A DNA stretch of 64,000 nucleotides from Mangrovibrevibacter kandeliae (GTDB lineage: Bacteria; Pseudomonadota; Alphaproteobacteria; Rhizobiales; Rhizobiaceae). The stretch is from assembly GCF_024519155.1 (NCBI RefSeq), contig NZ_JANIFJ010000001.1, forward strand, positions 744,001-808,000. The letters run 5' to 3'. The position numbers and the translations under genes were made by a program. The notes beneath the pieces are model-generated. The model worked only from the letters and a program-made list of their open reading frames with translations. It did no database searches and was not told the origin of the DNA. Position 1 is the stretch's first letter, and each line of letters starts with the position of its first letter. Positions 10,477-18,426 of this stretch are shown here, in pieces.

Positions 10477-10634
10477 GATCCGTGTCCTCGAAGGCGCCGC
10501 TTCCGGCTGATCTCAGGCAGCAAAGACTAAGGCGGCACGCTGTTACGAAGCTTTACTGGCGCCAATATCGGTCGCGCGGGCAAGAGGCCGCGCGTTGTCC
10601 ACAGGCTTTCCCCAGGCGCTGTCGCTTTCTTGCC

Positions 10635-12152
10635 TCAGCCGCCCGGTGCCGCAGGAGCAGAAGCATCCTCGGAAAGACGGTAGACCGTCATCCGGCCGTC
10701 GCGAGCGGAGTAGATCGGCGCATCGATCGTGGCGATCGGCACGGCGTTCAGCCGCTCCGCCGTATCCCTGCCGATGCCGAAGATCAGCGTGTCCTGCGAC
10801 GAGTCTCCATCGCGCCAGGGCCGATCGAGCTGGAACTGGTCGGTCGGCTGGTCGCCTGGCGCCAGGTAGGCGCGGATGTCGAGATGCGAGCGGCGCAGCG
10901 GATGGAGGAGCCCCGCAGTGAGCGCACGGCCCTGCAGCACCAGCCTGCGCGCACCGACCTGCCGCGCGACCCGCTCGAGGTTTGCGGCTGTGGTCTTCCA
11001 GCCGCTCAGCTGGCGCAACTGCACCAGCGGGCCGGACGCTCCGGCCGGATCGTAGACGGCCGTGCCGACGACGAGGATGGCGGCCACGAGGAGGCCGATC
11101 GCCAGGTTGGCGACGGCGAAGAAGCGGGTGGGCGAGCGGAGCATCAGCGCCGTCGCGAGGACGACGCCGGCGGGGTAGGCGGTGGCCGCCCAGTTGGCGT
11201 TCGCCTGGGACAGGAACCCCTGGATGGTGATCGCGAGCACGATCGGCACCGAGAACCACAGCAGGAGGCGGTCGGCACCGGTCGCCTCGGTGCGCGCCCG
11301 GAACAGGAAGGCATTGACCATCGCGCCGAAGACGATCGGTCCGGCGACGCCGAACTGGGATCCGAGAAACTCGAACCCCTTGCGCCAGTTCAGGCGCGAC
11401 AGGCTCCAGCCGATGTTGTCGCCGGTGTGCTCGAAGGTGGCGAAGTGGTGCGTGGCGTTCCACCATAGATTCGGGACGGCGATGGCGACAGCCACAAGCA
11501 GGCCGCCGAGGAAGGCCGGCCGGAAGACGACGCGCCGGGCGCCCGGCGTCGCCAGTCCGTAGAGCATCGCCAGGACCGGCAGGTAGATCATCGCATATTT
11601 GGCATAGAGCCCGATGCCGACGAGGAGACCGAAGCCGAGCGCGGTCGCGGCTCGAGGCGCGCGCAGGTCGGCCGCAAGGACGAGCAGCGCCGCGCTCCAG
11701 AAGAACAGCAGGAACACGTCCGTCGTCATCAGCACCGACGAGACTGCGACGCCGGGCATCAGCGCATAGAAGAGCGCGCTCCAGAAGCCGGTGGTGCGGT
11801 CGTAGAGTCGGGTGCCCAAACCGTAGAGCAGGAGCGCGCTCGCCATGTGGACGATCGGCGAGGCCGCGCGCACGCAGGCGGCACCATCACCGCAGACGGC
11901 GGTTTCGGCGGCGATCACCCAGGCGGTGAGCGGCGGCTTGGTGAAGTAGCCGAAGGCGAGGTGGCGCGACCAGGCCCAGTACTGCGCCTCGTCGAAGCCG
12001 AGTTCGCTCGGCGACAGGAACAGCGCGCCGACGCGCAGGGCGGTCAGCGCGAGCAGCAGGACCGTCAACAGCGGCAGACCGAGCCGCCGCTCCGCCCCCC
12101 GTGCCTCCCACCGGATGGCGGGCCCGAGGCTTGTGGTGGTCGGCAGCGTCAT
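10635..12152 (-). CDS. GT39/ArnT-type membrane glycosyltransferase
   Basis: A 505-residue polytopic protein of the PMT_2 (GT39/ArnT) family, which takes a sugar from a polyprenyl phosphate carrier on the periplasmic face and adds it to lipid A, protein or another lipid. The first long periplasmic loop has the conserved acidic pair Asp54-Glu55 in GFDEAQYWAW, then FTKPPL. About eleven membrane helices follow up to residue 375, with a soluble C-terminal tail. The frame is open upstream to 13073, but that part is antisense to the PAP2-GT2 gene; ATG 12152 gives the expected N-terminal cytosolic tail and first helix. Divergent from the GT2 gene that may make its donor. Confidence 0.85.
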   Translation of the reverse strand: MTLPTTTSLGPAIRWEARGAERRLGLPLLTVLLLALTALRVGALFLSPSELGFDEAQYWAWSRHLAFGYFTKPPLTAWVIAAETAVCGDGAACVRAASPIVHMASALLLYGLGTRLYDRTTGFWSALFYALMPGVAVSSVLMTTDVFLLFFWSAALLVLAADLRAPRAATALGFGLLVGIGLYAKYAMIYLPVLAMLYGLATPGARRVVFRPAFLGGLLVAVAIAVPNLWWNATHHFATFEHTGDNIGWSLSRLNWRKGFEFLGSQFGVAGPIVFGAMVNAFLFRARTEATGADRLLLWFSVPIVLAITIQGFLSQANANWAATAYPAGVVLATALMLRSPTRFFAVANLAIGLLVAAILVVGTAVYDPAGASGPLVQLRQLSGWKTTAANLERVARQVGARRLVLQGRALTAGLLHPLRRSHLDIRAYLAPGDQPTDQFQLDRPWRDGDSSQDTLIFGIGRDTAERLNAVPIATIDAPIYSARDGRMTVYRLSEDASAPAAPGG

Positions 12153-12254
12153 GGTGGCGTCTTGTATCTCGTGTCGGGTCCGGCGCGGGCGGGCTACCCA
12201 TAGGCACATTTGCCGCTTAAGAGAAGCACCGCCCGCCCGCGCGGCGGGCATCCT

Positions 12255-13949
12255 GTGGAGACGGTAAAGCGGCGGGTCGAGACGAGAGTGGCTGAGGTTT
12301 GGACACCGAAGGCGCTGCTGCGCCGAGCGGAAGCTGCGGCGGCCCGGCGCCCCGGGCGCTTTCTCATCGGGGCGCTCATCCTTCTCAGCCTGCTCTTTAC
12401 GATCCTGCCCGGCACCGACATCGCCACGAGTCGCCTGTTCTACCGCGACGGCATCGGATTTCCCTCCGAGAAGGCGCCGCTGCTCCTCGCGATCCGCGCC
12501 GCGAACGGCTGGCTGACCGTGACGGTGCTGGCGGTGGCCGCCCTCTCGCTGCTCCTGCCGCTGTCGTTCTATCGCCGCGTGCTGTTGTGGCCGAGCCAGG
12601 CGGTCTTCCTGATCGCAGTCTATGCCCTCGGGCCGGGACTGATCGTCAACGCCATCTTCAAGAACACCTTCGGCCGGGCCCGGCCACGCGACGTGCTCGA
12701 CTTCGGTGGCAGCTTCGATTTTAGCGCCGTCTGGATCTTCTCGGACGCCTGCGCCCGCAACTGCTCCTTCACCTCCGGTGAGGCGGCCTCGGCGATGGCG
12801 CTGATGGCGGTGACCTTCGTCCTGCCGAAGCGGCTGCGCCTCTCGGGTGGCCTCGCGATCTTCGCGCTGGTTGCGATCTTCTCGTTCAACCGCATCGCCT
12901 TCGGTGGCCACTTCCTGTCGGACGTCCTCCTGTCCTGGCTGATCGTCCTCATCGTGATCTTCACGCTGCGCAAGGCCATTCTGCCGCGCGCCGCCGCGAT
13001 CGACCGCTTCTTCCTGCTCGACCTGCCCGACCGGCTGGCGTTGCGCCTGCCCTGGTCGCCGGAGATCGAGCACCGATCAATCGTCGAGCGTTCGCGCGAG
13101 CGCGACCTCTTCACGGGGGCCCGTGCCGACCGCCGACCGCATACCGCCGCCGTGAGCCGGCCCTTGCCAACGACGGCCCCGCGCATTACGAGCCGGCATC
13201 CACGAAATCGCCCTATGACCTTCAACTTCCTCACCGTCGTCATCCCGGCGCGCAACGAAGCCGAGAACCTCAACGTGCTCGTACGGGAGATCGGCGTGGC
13301 GCTCGACGGGCGTCGCTACGAGGTGCTCGTGGTGGACGACGGCTCGACCGACAGCACCGCCGACGTCCTCGCCCGGCTCGCATCCGAAGGTCTCCCCGTG
13401 CGCCACGTGCGCCATGACCGGTCCGCCGGGCAGAGCGCTGCGATCCGCAGCGGCGTGATGGCCGCGTCCGGCGATCTGGTGGTGACCATCGATGGCGACG
13501 GCCAGAACGATCCGGCCTTCATCCCGCCGCTCGTCGCCGCCCTTGAGGCCGCCGGCCCGGGCACCGGCATCGCCGCAGGCCAGCGCACGCGCCGCACCGA
13601 CACGCGGCTGAAGCAGCTGTCTTCGCGCTTCGCCAACAACCTGCGCACCGCCGTCCTGAAGGACAGGACTCGCGACACCGGCTGCGGGTTGAAGGCGATG
13701 CCGACTGCGCTGTTCCGCCGGCTGCCCTTCTTCGACGGCTGGCACCGCTACCTGCCGGCGCTGGTGCTGCGCGAGGGCTACGACGTCGTCCACATCGACG
13801 TCGCCGACCGAAAGCGCCGTTTCGGCGCTTCCAACTATGGAATCCTCGACCGGGGGCTGCGCGGCATCCTCGATCTTTACGGCGTGTGGTGGCTGCGCAA
13901 GCGCTGCCGCGTCCTGCCGGCCGTTCAAGAAATCGCTCTGAGGGACTGA
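12255..13949 (+). CDS. PAP2 phosphatase fused to GT2 glycosyltransferase
   Basis: One uninterrupted frame encodes two domains. The first (to about residue 270) is a membrane PAP2 phosphatase with Lys136-x6-Arg143-Pro144, a variant second motif TSGE at 173-176 in place of PSGH, and Arg213-x5-His219-x3-Asp223. The second (from about residue 321) is a GT2 glycosyltransferase like polyprenyl-phosphate mannose/glucose synthases, with VVIPARNE at its start, DDGS at 361-364 and a DGDGQNDP metal-binding motif. The linker of about 50 residues is Arg/Pro-rich. The ATG at 13215, at the GT2 start, has no clear ribosome binding site, which supports a fusion, though two genes in the same frame cannot be excluded. 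The start is uncertain: no ATG precedes the domain; GTG 12255 or GTG 12291 are the candidates. Confidence 0.75.
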   Translation: METVKRRVETRVAEVWTPKALLRRAEAAAARRPGRFLIGALILLSLLFTILPGTDIATSRLFYRDGIGFPSEKAPLLLAIRAANGWLTVTVLAVAALSLLLPLSFYRRVLLWPSQAVFLIAVYALGPGLIVNAIFKNTFGRARPRDVLDFGGSFDFSAVWIFSDACARNCSFTSGEAASAMALMAVTFVLPKRLRLSGGLAIFALVAIFSFNRIAFGGHFLSDVLLSWLIVLIVIFTLRKAILPRAAAIDRFFLLDLPDRLALRLPWSPEIEHRSIVERSRERDLFTGARADRRPHTAAVSRPLPTTAPRITSRHPRNRPMTFNFLTVVIPARNEAENLNVLVREIGVALDGRRYEVLVVDDGSTDSTADVLARLASEGLPVRHVRHDRSAGQSAAIRSGVMAASGDLVVTIDGDGQNDPAFIPPLVAALEAAGPGTGIAAGQRTRRTDTRLKQLSSRFANNLRTAVLKDRTRDTGCGLKAMPTALFRRLPFFDGWHRYLPALVLREGYDVVHIDVADRKRRFGASNYGILDRGLRGILDLYGVWWLRKRCRVLPAVQEIALRD

Positions 13950-13950
13950 C

Positions 13951-14280
13951 GTGGATCATCTCGTGACCTGGTTGCACCACGTCTTCGTCGAGCAGTTCGA
14001 CTTCTGGATCGCCCTCGGCTTCGTCGCGCAGCTGCTCTTCACCGCCCGCTTCCTGGTGCAGTGGATCGCTTCGGAGCGCGCCCGGCGCAGCGTCGTGCCC
14101 GTCACCTTCTGGGTGTTCTCGCTCGGCGGCGGCGCCTTGCTCCTGGTCTATGCGATTCAGCGGCGCGACCCGGTCTTCATCCTCGGCCAGGGCGCCGGAC
14201 TGTTCATCTACGTGCGCAATCTCTGGCTGATCGCCGCCGAGAAGCGGCGATCGCTGGTCGAGGTGAACGGCTCGAGCTGA
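13951..14280 (+). CDS. LAB_N (lipid A synthesis N-terminal) domain protein
   Basis: A 109-residue membrane protein matching the LAB_N family, named for the N-terminal part of some lipid-A-disaccharide synthases. Three hydrophobic helices are visible (about 17-36, 49-66 and 72-90), with the typical LFTARFLVQWIASE motif at 29-42 and the ending of the family (YVRNLWLI). It starts with GTG one base after the PAP2-GT2 stop codon, so it is translated with it. In Rhizobiales LAB_N genes often follow a GT2 gene, where they may help the glycosyltransferase act at the membrane; that role is inferred. Confidence 0.85.
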   Translation: MDHLVTWLHHVFVEQFDFWIALGFVAQLLFTARFLVQWIASERARRSVVPVTFWVFSLGGGALLLVYAIQRRDPVFILGQGAGLFIYVRNLWLIAAEKRRSLVEVNGSS

Positions 14281-14302
14281 GACGGAACAAGGGCTCCCGA
14301 TC

Positions 14303-15256
14303 TCAGATCGGGTAGAAGCTGTAGTTCCGGGCGATTTCGTTGGCGAGGCCGTTGGTCTCGATGATGAAGCTCTCCAGGAACTCGTGCAGGCCGCCCTCGA
14401 TGATGTCGTTGATGCTCTGGCAGCGGCTGAATTGCGCGGTGCGCGCCCGTGCGATCTGGTGGCACTCGTGCTCGACGCCATAGGTGCGGGCGAGATAGCC
14501 GAGGCTCTCTTCGATCATGCCGTAGCTGTAGGCGAGCGAACGCGGCATGCGCCGGTTCAGCACCAGGAAATCGATGATGTCGGGGGCACGGAAGTCTGCG
14601 CCGTATTCCCACGTGTAGGCCCGGTGGGCCGACACGGAGCGCAGGATCGAGATCCACTGGAAGTGGTCGAGCGGCGAGCCGATCGAGGAGTGCTTTGGCA
14701 GCAGCACCCAGTACTTCACGTCGAGGATGCGGGCGGTGTTGTCGGCGCGCTCGATGAAGGTGCCGAGATTGGCGAAGTCGAAGATCTCGTTGCGCAGCAT
14801 GGTGCCGTGGAAGGCGCCGCGCACATAGGCTGTCTGGCGCTTCACGAGGTCGAGCACGCCCGGCAGTTCGGTCTCGCTCACCGGCCGCCCGAGCCGGCGC
14901 TTCAGGTGGATCCAGCCCTCGTTCAGCGCCTCCCAGACCTCGCGGGTGAGGGCCGTGCGCACCATGCGTCCGTTCATGCGGGCGGTGTCGATCGAGGAGA
15001 CGACGCTCGACGGATTGTCCGGGTCGCGCAGCAGGAAGTCGATGATCGAACTTGGTTCGAAGGCGGCGTATTTCGCCCTGTAGCCGGCCTCGACACCGGC
15101 GGAGGTGAGCACGGAGTGCCACTCTTCCGGCCCCGCCGACAGGTTCGTCAGCGAGATCCTGAGGCCCGCATCGATGAGGCGGGCCATGTTCTCCGCCCGC
15201 TCGATGTAGCGGTGCATCCAGAAGAGGCCGTTGGCGGTGCGTCCGAGAAGCGCCAT
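14303..15256 (-). CDS. Alpha-E domain protein (DUF403)
   Basis: A 317-residue, mostly helical alpha-E protein (COG2307), recognised from its N terminus (LLGRTANGLFWMHRYIERAEN) and the repeated W...HYxxxxxxR-like segments. The biochemical role is unknown. It almost always follows a circularly permuted ATP-grasp gene, with which it may form an amide-ligase pair, and both are typical companions of Anbu. Here it starts 2 nt after the stop of the ATP-grasp gene. A longer frame to 15646 is antisense noise. Confidence 0.88.
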   Translation of the reverse strand: MALLGRTANGLFWMHRYIERAENMARLIDAGLRISLTNLSAGPEEWHSVLTSAGVEAGYRAKYAAFEPSSIIDFLLRDPDNPSSVVSSIDTARMNGRMVRTALTREVWEALNEGWIHLKRRLGRPVSETELPGVLDLVKRQTAYVRGAFHGTMLRNEIFDFANLGTFIERADNTARILDVKYWVLLPKHSSIGSPLDHFQWISILRSVSAHRAYTWEYGADFRAPDIIDFLVLNRRMPRSLAYSYGMIEESLGYLARTYGVEHECHQIARARTAQFSRCQSINDIIEGGLHEFLESFIIETNGLANEIARNYSFYPI

Positions 15257-15258
15257 CG

Positions 15259-16671
15259 TCAGACCTCCAGCACCCAGGTGTCCTTGGTGCCGCCACCCTG
15301 GCTGGAGTTGACGACGAGCGACCCCTCCTTCAGCGCCACGCGGGTGAGGCCGCCCGGCGTAATGCGGACCTGGTCGGACACCAGCACGAAAGGGCGCAGG
15401 TCGACGTGGCGCGGCGCGAGCCCGCCGTCGACGAGGATCGGTACGGTCGAGAGGGCGAGCGTCGGCTGCGCGATGTAGTTCGTCGGGCGCTGGCGGAGCT
15501 TGACCGCGAACGCCTCGCGCTCGGCCCTCGAGGCGGTCGGGCCGACCAGCATCCCGTAACCGCCGGAGCCGTGCACCTCCTTGACCACCAGCTCTTCGAG
15601 ATGGTCGAGCACGTAGGCGAGGCTGTCCTCCTCGGCGCAGCGCCACGTCGGAACGTTCTGCAGCATTGCCGGCTTGCCCGTGTAGAACTCGACGATGTCC
15701 GGCATGTAGGAGTAGATCGCCTTGTCGTCGGCGATGCCCGTGCCAGGCGCATTGGCGATGGTGATGCCGCCGTTCTTGTAGACCTCGAAGATGCCGGCGA
15801 CGCCGAGCACCGATTCGGGGCGGAAGGCGAGGGGGTCGAGGAAGGCGTCGTCGACCCTTCGGTAAAGAACGTCGATCGGCTGGTAGCCCTGCGTGGTGCG
15901 CATCACGATGCGTCCGTCGACGAGCTTGAGATCGGAGCCCTCCACCAGCTCGACGCCCATCTGGTCGGCGAGGAATGCGTGCTCGTAGAAGGCCGAGTTG
16001 TGGATGCCCGGCGTCAGCACCGCGATCGTCGGCTCGCCCTTGCAGGCGGGCGGCGCCACGGCCGCGAGTGAGCGCCGCAGGTCGGTCGGATAGGTTTCCA
16101 CCGGCCGCACCCGGTTCTGCGCGAACAGCTCCGGGAACATCTGCATCATCGTTTCGCGGTTCTCGATCATGTAGGACACGCCGGACGGGGTCCGGGCATT
16201 GTCCTCGAGCACGTAGAACTCGCCTTCGCCGACACGCACGATGTCGGTGCCGATGATGTGGGTGTAGACGCCGGCGGGCGGCCGGAAGCCGACCATCTGC
16301 GGCAGGAAGGCCTCGTTGCCCTCGATCAGCCGCGCCGGCACCTTGCCGGCCTTCACGATCTCCTGGTCATGGTAGATGTCGTCGAGGAAGGCATTGAGGG
16401 CGCGCACCCGCTGCTCGATGCCCTCGGCCAGCCGGTCCCATTCGGCGCGCGCGAGGATGCGCGGCACGAGATCGAAGGGGATCAGCCGCTCCGCCGCAGC
16501 CTCGTCGCCATAGACGGCGAAGGTGATGCCGGTCCTGTGGAACAAGCTTTCGGCCTCGCCGGACTTGTCGATCAGCGTCCCCGGATCCTGCTTTCGAAAC
16601 CACGCCTGGAATTTCTCGTAAGGGGGGCGCACCCCCTCCGTCCCGAGCAGCATTTCATCAAAAGCAGTCAC
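15259..16671 (-). CDS. Circularly permuted type 2 ATP-grasp protein
   Basis: A 470-residue COG2308 protein. The order of ATP-grasp elements is permuted relative to glutathione synthetase-like ligases: a central LEDNART segment (about 154-160), a VVKEVHGSGGYGMLVGP nucleotide-binding loop near 356-372 and a C-terminal SSQGGGTKDTWVL tail, all hallmarks of the family. Such proteins are thought to form amide bonds using ATP, but no substrate is proven. The operon order ATP-grasp then alpha-E, with Anbu further along the same strand, matches the usual Anbu neighbourhood. Confidence 0.9.
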   Translation of the reverse strand: MTAFDEMLLGTEGVRPPYEKFQAWFRKQDPGTLIDKSGEAESLFHRTGITFAVYGDEAAAERLIPFDLVPRILARAEWDRLAEGIEQRVRALNAFLDDIYHDQEIVKAGKVPARLIEGNEAFLPQMVGFRPPAGVYTHIIGTDIVRVGEGEFYVLEDNARTPSGVSYMIENRETMMQMFPELFAQNRVRPVETYPTDLRRSLAAVAPPACKGEPTIAVLTPGIHNSAFYEHAFLADQMGVELVEGSDLKLVDGRIVMRTTQGYQPIDVLYRRVDDAFLDPLAFRPESVLGVAGIFEVYKNGGITIANAPGTGIADDKAIYSYMPDIVEFYTGKPAMLQNVPTWRCAEEDSLAYVLDHLEELVVKEVHGSGGYGMLVGPTASRAEREAFAVKLRQRPTNYIAQPTLALSTVPILVDGGLAPRHVDLRPFVLVSDQVRITPGGLTRVALKEGSLVVNSSQGGGTKDTWVLEV

Positions 16672-16897
16672 GATGCCCTCCGCACCCGCATGATCGATAT
16701 AGTGCTAGCATCAAATGCGGCGGATGCGAGCGCGGTTTCTCCCAAGCAAGGATGATGCCGAACCGCCCGCAGGCGTCGGCTTCGGGCGATGCCGCAGCAG
16801 CGCACGGCCGGGCTTTTGCCGGAGTGCCTCCCTTCGGGTAAGAGCCGGAGCAACGTGACCGTCGCCGACGGACCGTGCGAAGAGCGAGCGACCCCTC

Positions 16898-18262
16898 ATG
16901 AGCCGTACCTGTCTCTCCATCATCCTCGCGGCCGGCGAAGGCAGCCGGATGAAGTCGTCCGTGACCAAGGTGCTGCACCCGATCGGCGGCCGGCCGCTGG
17001 TGGCCCATGTCGCGGCCACGGCCGCGGCGGCGGGGGCGCAGGCGAGCGCGCTGGTGGTCGGGCGCGATGCCGAGGCGGTGGCTGCGGCCGTGGCCGGAGC
17101 CGGCCATGCGGCGAGCGTCCACCTGCAGAGCGAGCGGCTCGGCACCGCCCATGCGGTGCTCGCCGCCCGCGAGGCGATCGGCGCCGGCTACGACGATCTG
17201 CTGATCCTCTACGGCGACACGCCGCTGATCCGGCCCGAGACGCTGCTTGCGGCGCGCGCGGTGCTGGCGGAGGGCGCCGCCATCTGCGTCATCGGCTTCC
17301 GGCCCGCCGACCCCACCGGCTACGGGCGGCTGATCGAGGAGGGCGGCACGCTCAAGGCGATCCGCGAGGAGAAGGACGCGAGCGCCGAGGAAAAGGCGAT
17401 CGGCTTCTGCAACGGCGGCGTGATGGCGATCGACGGGCGGCGCGCGCTCGACCTGATCGGCCGGATCGGCAATGCCAACGCGAAGGGGGAATACTACCTG
17501 ACCGACATCGTGGAGATCGCGTGCGCCGACGGGCTGTCCGTGAGGGCCATCGAGGCGGCGGAGAAGGAGGTCCTCGGCGTCGACGACCGGGTGAAGCTGG
17601 CGCGGGCCGAAGCGGTCTGGCAGGCGGACCGGCGGATGGAGGCGATGCGCGCCGGCGCGACGCTGATCGCGCCGGACACCGTCACCTTCGCCTACGACAC
17701 GGTGCTCGGGCGGGATGTGCTGGTCGAGCCGAACGTCTTCTTCGGGCCGGGCGTCACGGTGGGCGAGGGCGCGGTGATCCACGCCTTCAGCCATCTCGAA
17801 GGGGCCGAGGTGGGGCCCGGCGCTTCGATCGGCCCGTTCGCCCGCCTGCGGCCGGGGACGCGCCTCGCCGACGGCGCCAAGGTCGGCAATTTCTGCGAGG
17901 TCAAGAACGCGGTGGTGGGCGAAGGCGCCAAGATCAACCACCTCAGCTATATCGGCGACGCCTCGGTCGGTGCGCGCACCAATGTCGGCGCCGGCACGAT
18001 CACCTGCAACTACGACGGCTTCCTCAAGCACCGCACCGAGATCGGGGCCGACGCCTTCATCGGATCGGACACGGCGCTGGTCGCACCGATCCGGGTCGGC
18101 GATGGCGCCTATGTCGGATCCGGATCGACGCTGACCGAGGACGTGCCGGCCGATGCGCTGGCGATCGCTCGTGCCCGCCAAGTCAACAAGCCGGAGCGAG
18201 CGCGATCGATTCGGGAACGCGGCAAGGCGGCCAAGGCGCAAAGGCGCGCGGCGGGCGAGTGA
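16898..18262 (+). CDS. glmU: Bifunctional GlmU (UDP-GlcNAc synthesis)
   Basis: GlmU acetylates glucosamine-1-phosphate and then couples it to UTP, giving UDP-GlcNAc for peptidoglycan and lipid A. The 454-residue product has the uridyltransferase domain (1-230) with [12 protein letters not shown] at about 10-21 and the YGDTPLI motif, then a left-handed beta-helix acetyltransferase domain (about 255-450) with clear hexapeptide repeats and the [21 protein letters not shown] region. Length is normal. glmS follows on the same strand after 164 nt, so UDP-GlcNAc supply genes are clustered. Confidence 0.96.
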   Translation: MSRTCLSIILAAGEGSRMKSSVTKVLHPIGGRPLVAHVAATAAAAGAQASALVVGRDAEAVAAAVAGAGHAASVHLQSERLGTAHAVLAAREAIGAGYDDLLILYGDTPLIRPETLLAARAVLAEGAAICVIGFRPADPTGYGRLIEEGGTLKAIREEKDASAEEKAIGFCNGGVMAIDGRRALDLIGRIGNANAKGEYYLTDIVEIACADGLSVRAIEAAEKEVLGVDDRVKLARAEAVWQADRRMEAMRAGATLIAPDTVTFAYDTVLGRDVLVEPNVFFGPGVTVGEGAVIHAFSHLEGAEVGPGASIGPFARLRPGTRLADGAKVGNFCEVKNAVVGEGAKINHLSYIGDASVGARTNVGAGTITCNYDGFLKHRTEIGADAFIGSDTALVAPIRVGDGAYVGSGSTLTEDVPADALAIARARQVNKPERARSIRERGKAAKAQRRAAGE

Positions 18263-18325
18263 GGCAGCGGTCACGCGCTGCAATCAGAAGTGAAACATTC
18301 GTTCAGCGGCGCTGCGGTATCGTTC

Positions 18326-18365
18326 ACGGCACGGCACGGCACGGCACGGCACGGCACGGCACGGC
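18326..18365. repeat. Pentanucleotide tandem repeat (ACGGC)8 in glmS leader
   Basis: Eight perfect, uninterrupted copies of ACGGC lie between glmU and glmS, ending about 50 nt before the glmS ribosome binding site. They are outside both coding regions. A five-base unit is prone to slipped-strand changes; each gain or loss would alter leader or promoter spacing. Copy number should be confirmed in raw reads because such tracts are also prone to assembly error. Confidence 0.95.
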
Positions 18366-18426
18366 AAGGACGAGACGGCGGCGCACCAGCCGCGGCGGGC
18401 AGAACCTTTGAAGGTTGGAGGACCAC

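Noticed and set aside
10635-13073. Reading the GT39 gene as an 812-residue protein
   Set aside because: The extra 307 residues upstream of ATG 12152 are antisense to the PAP2-GT2 gene, low in hydrophobic residues and unlike GT39 N termini.
12255-13949. Frameshift or sequencing error joining two genes
   Set aside because: There is no frame change; both domains are in one frame without stops. A lost stop codon remains possible and is noted with the fusion.
18326-18365. CRISPR array
   Set aside because: The unit is five bases with no spacers; this is a simple tandem repeat. No CRISPR-like array was seen anywhere.
18271-18411. Peptide repeats (HGTAR-like) encoded across the ACGGC repeat
   Set aside because: They arise only from frames running through a noncoding tandem repeat between glmU and glmS.
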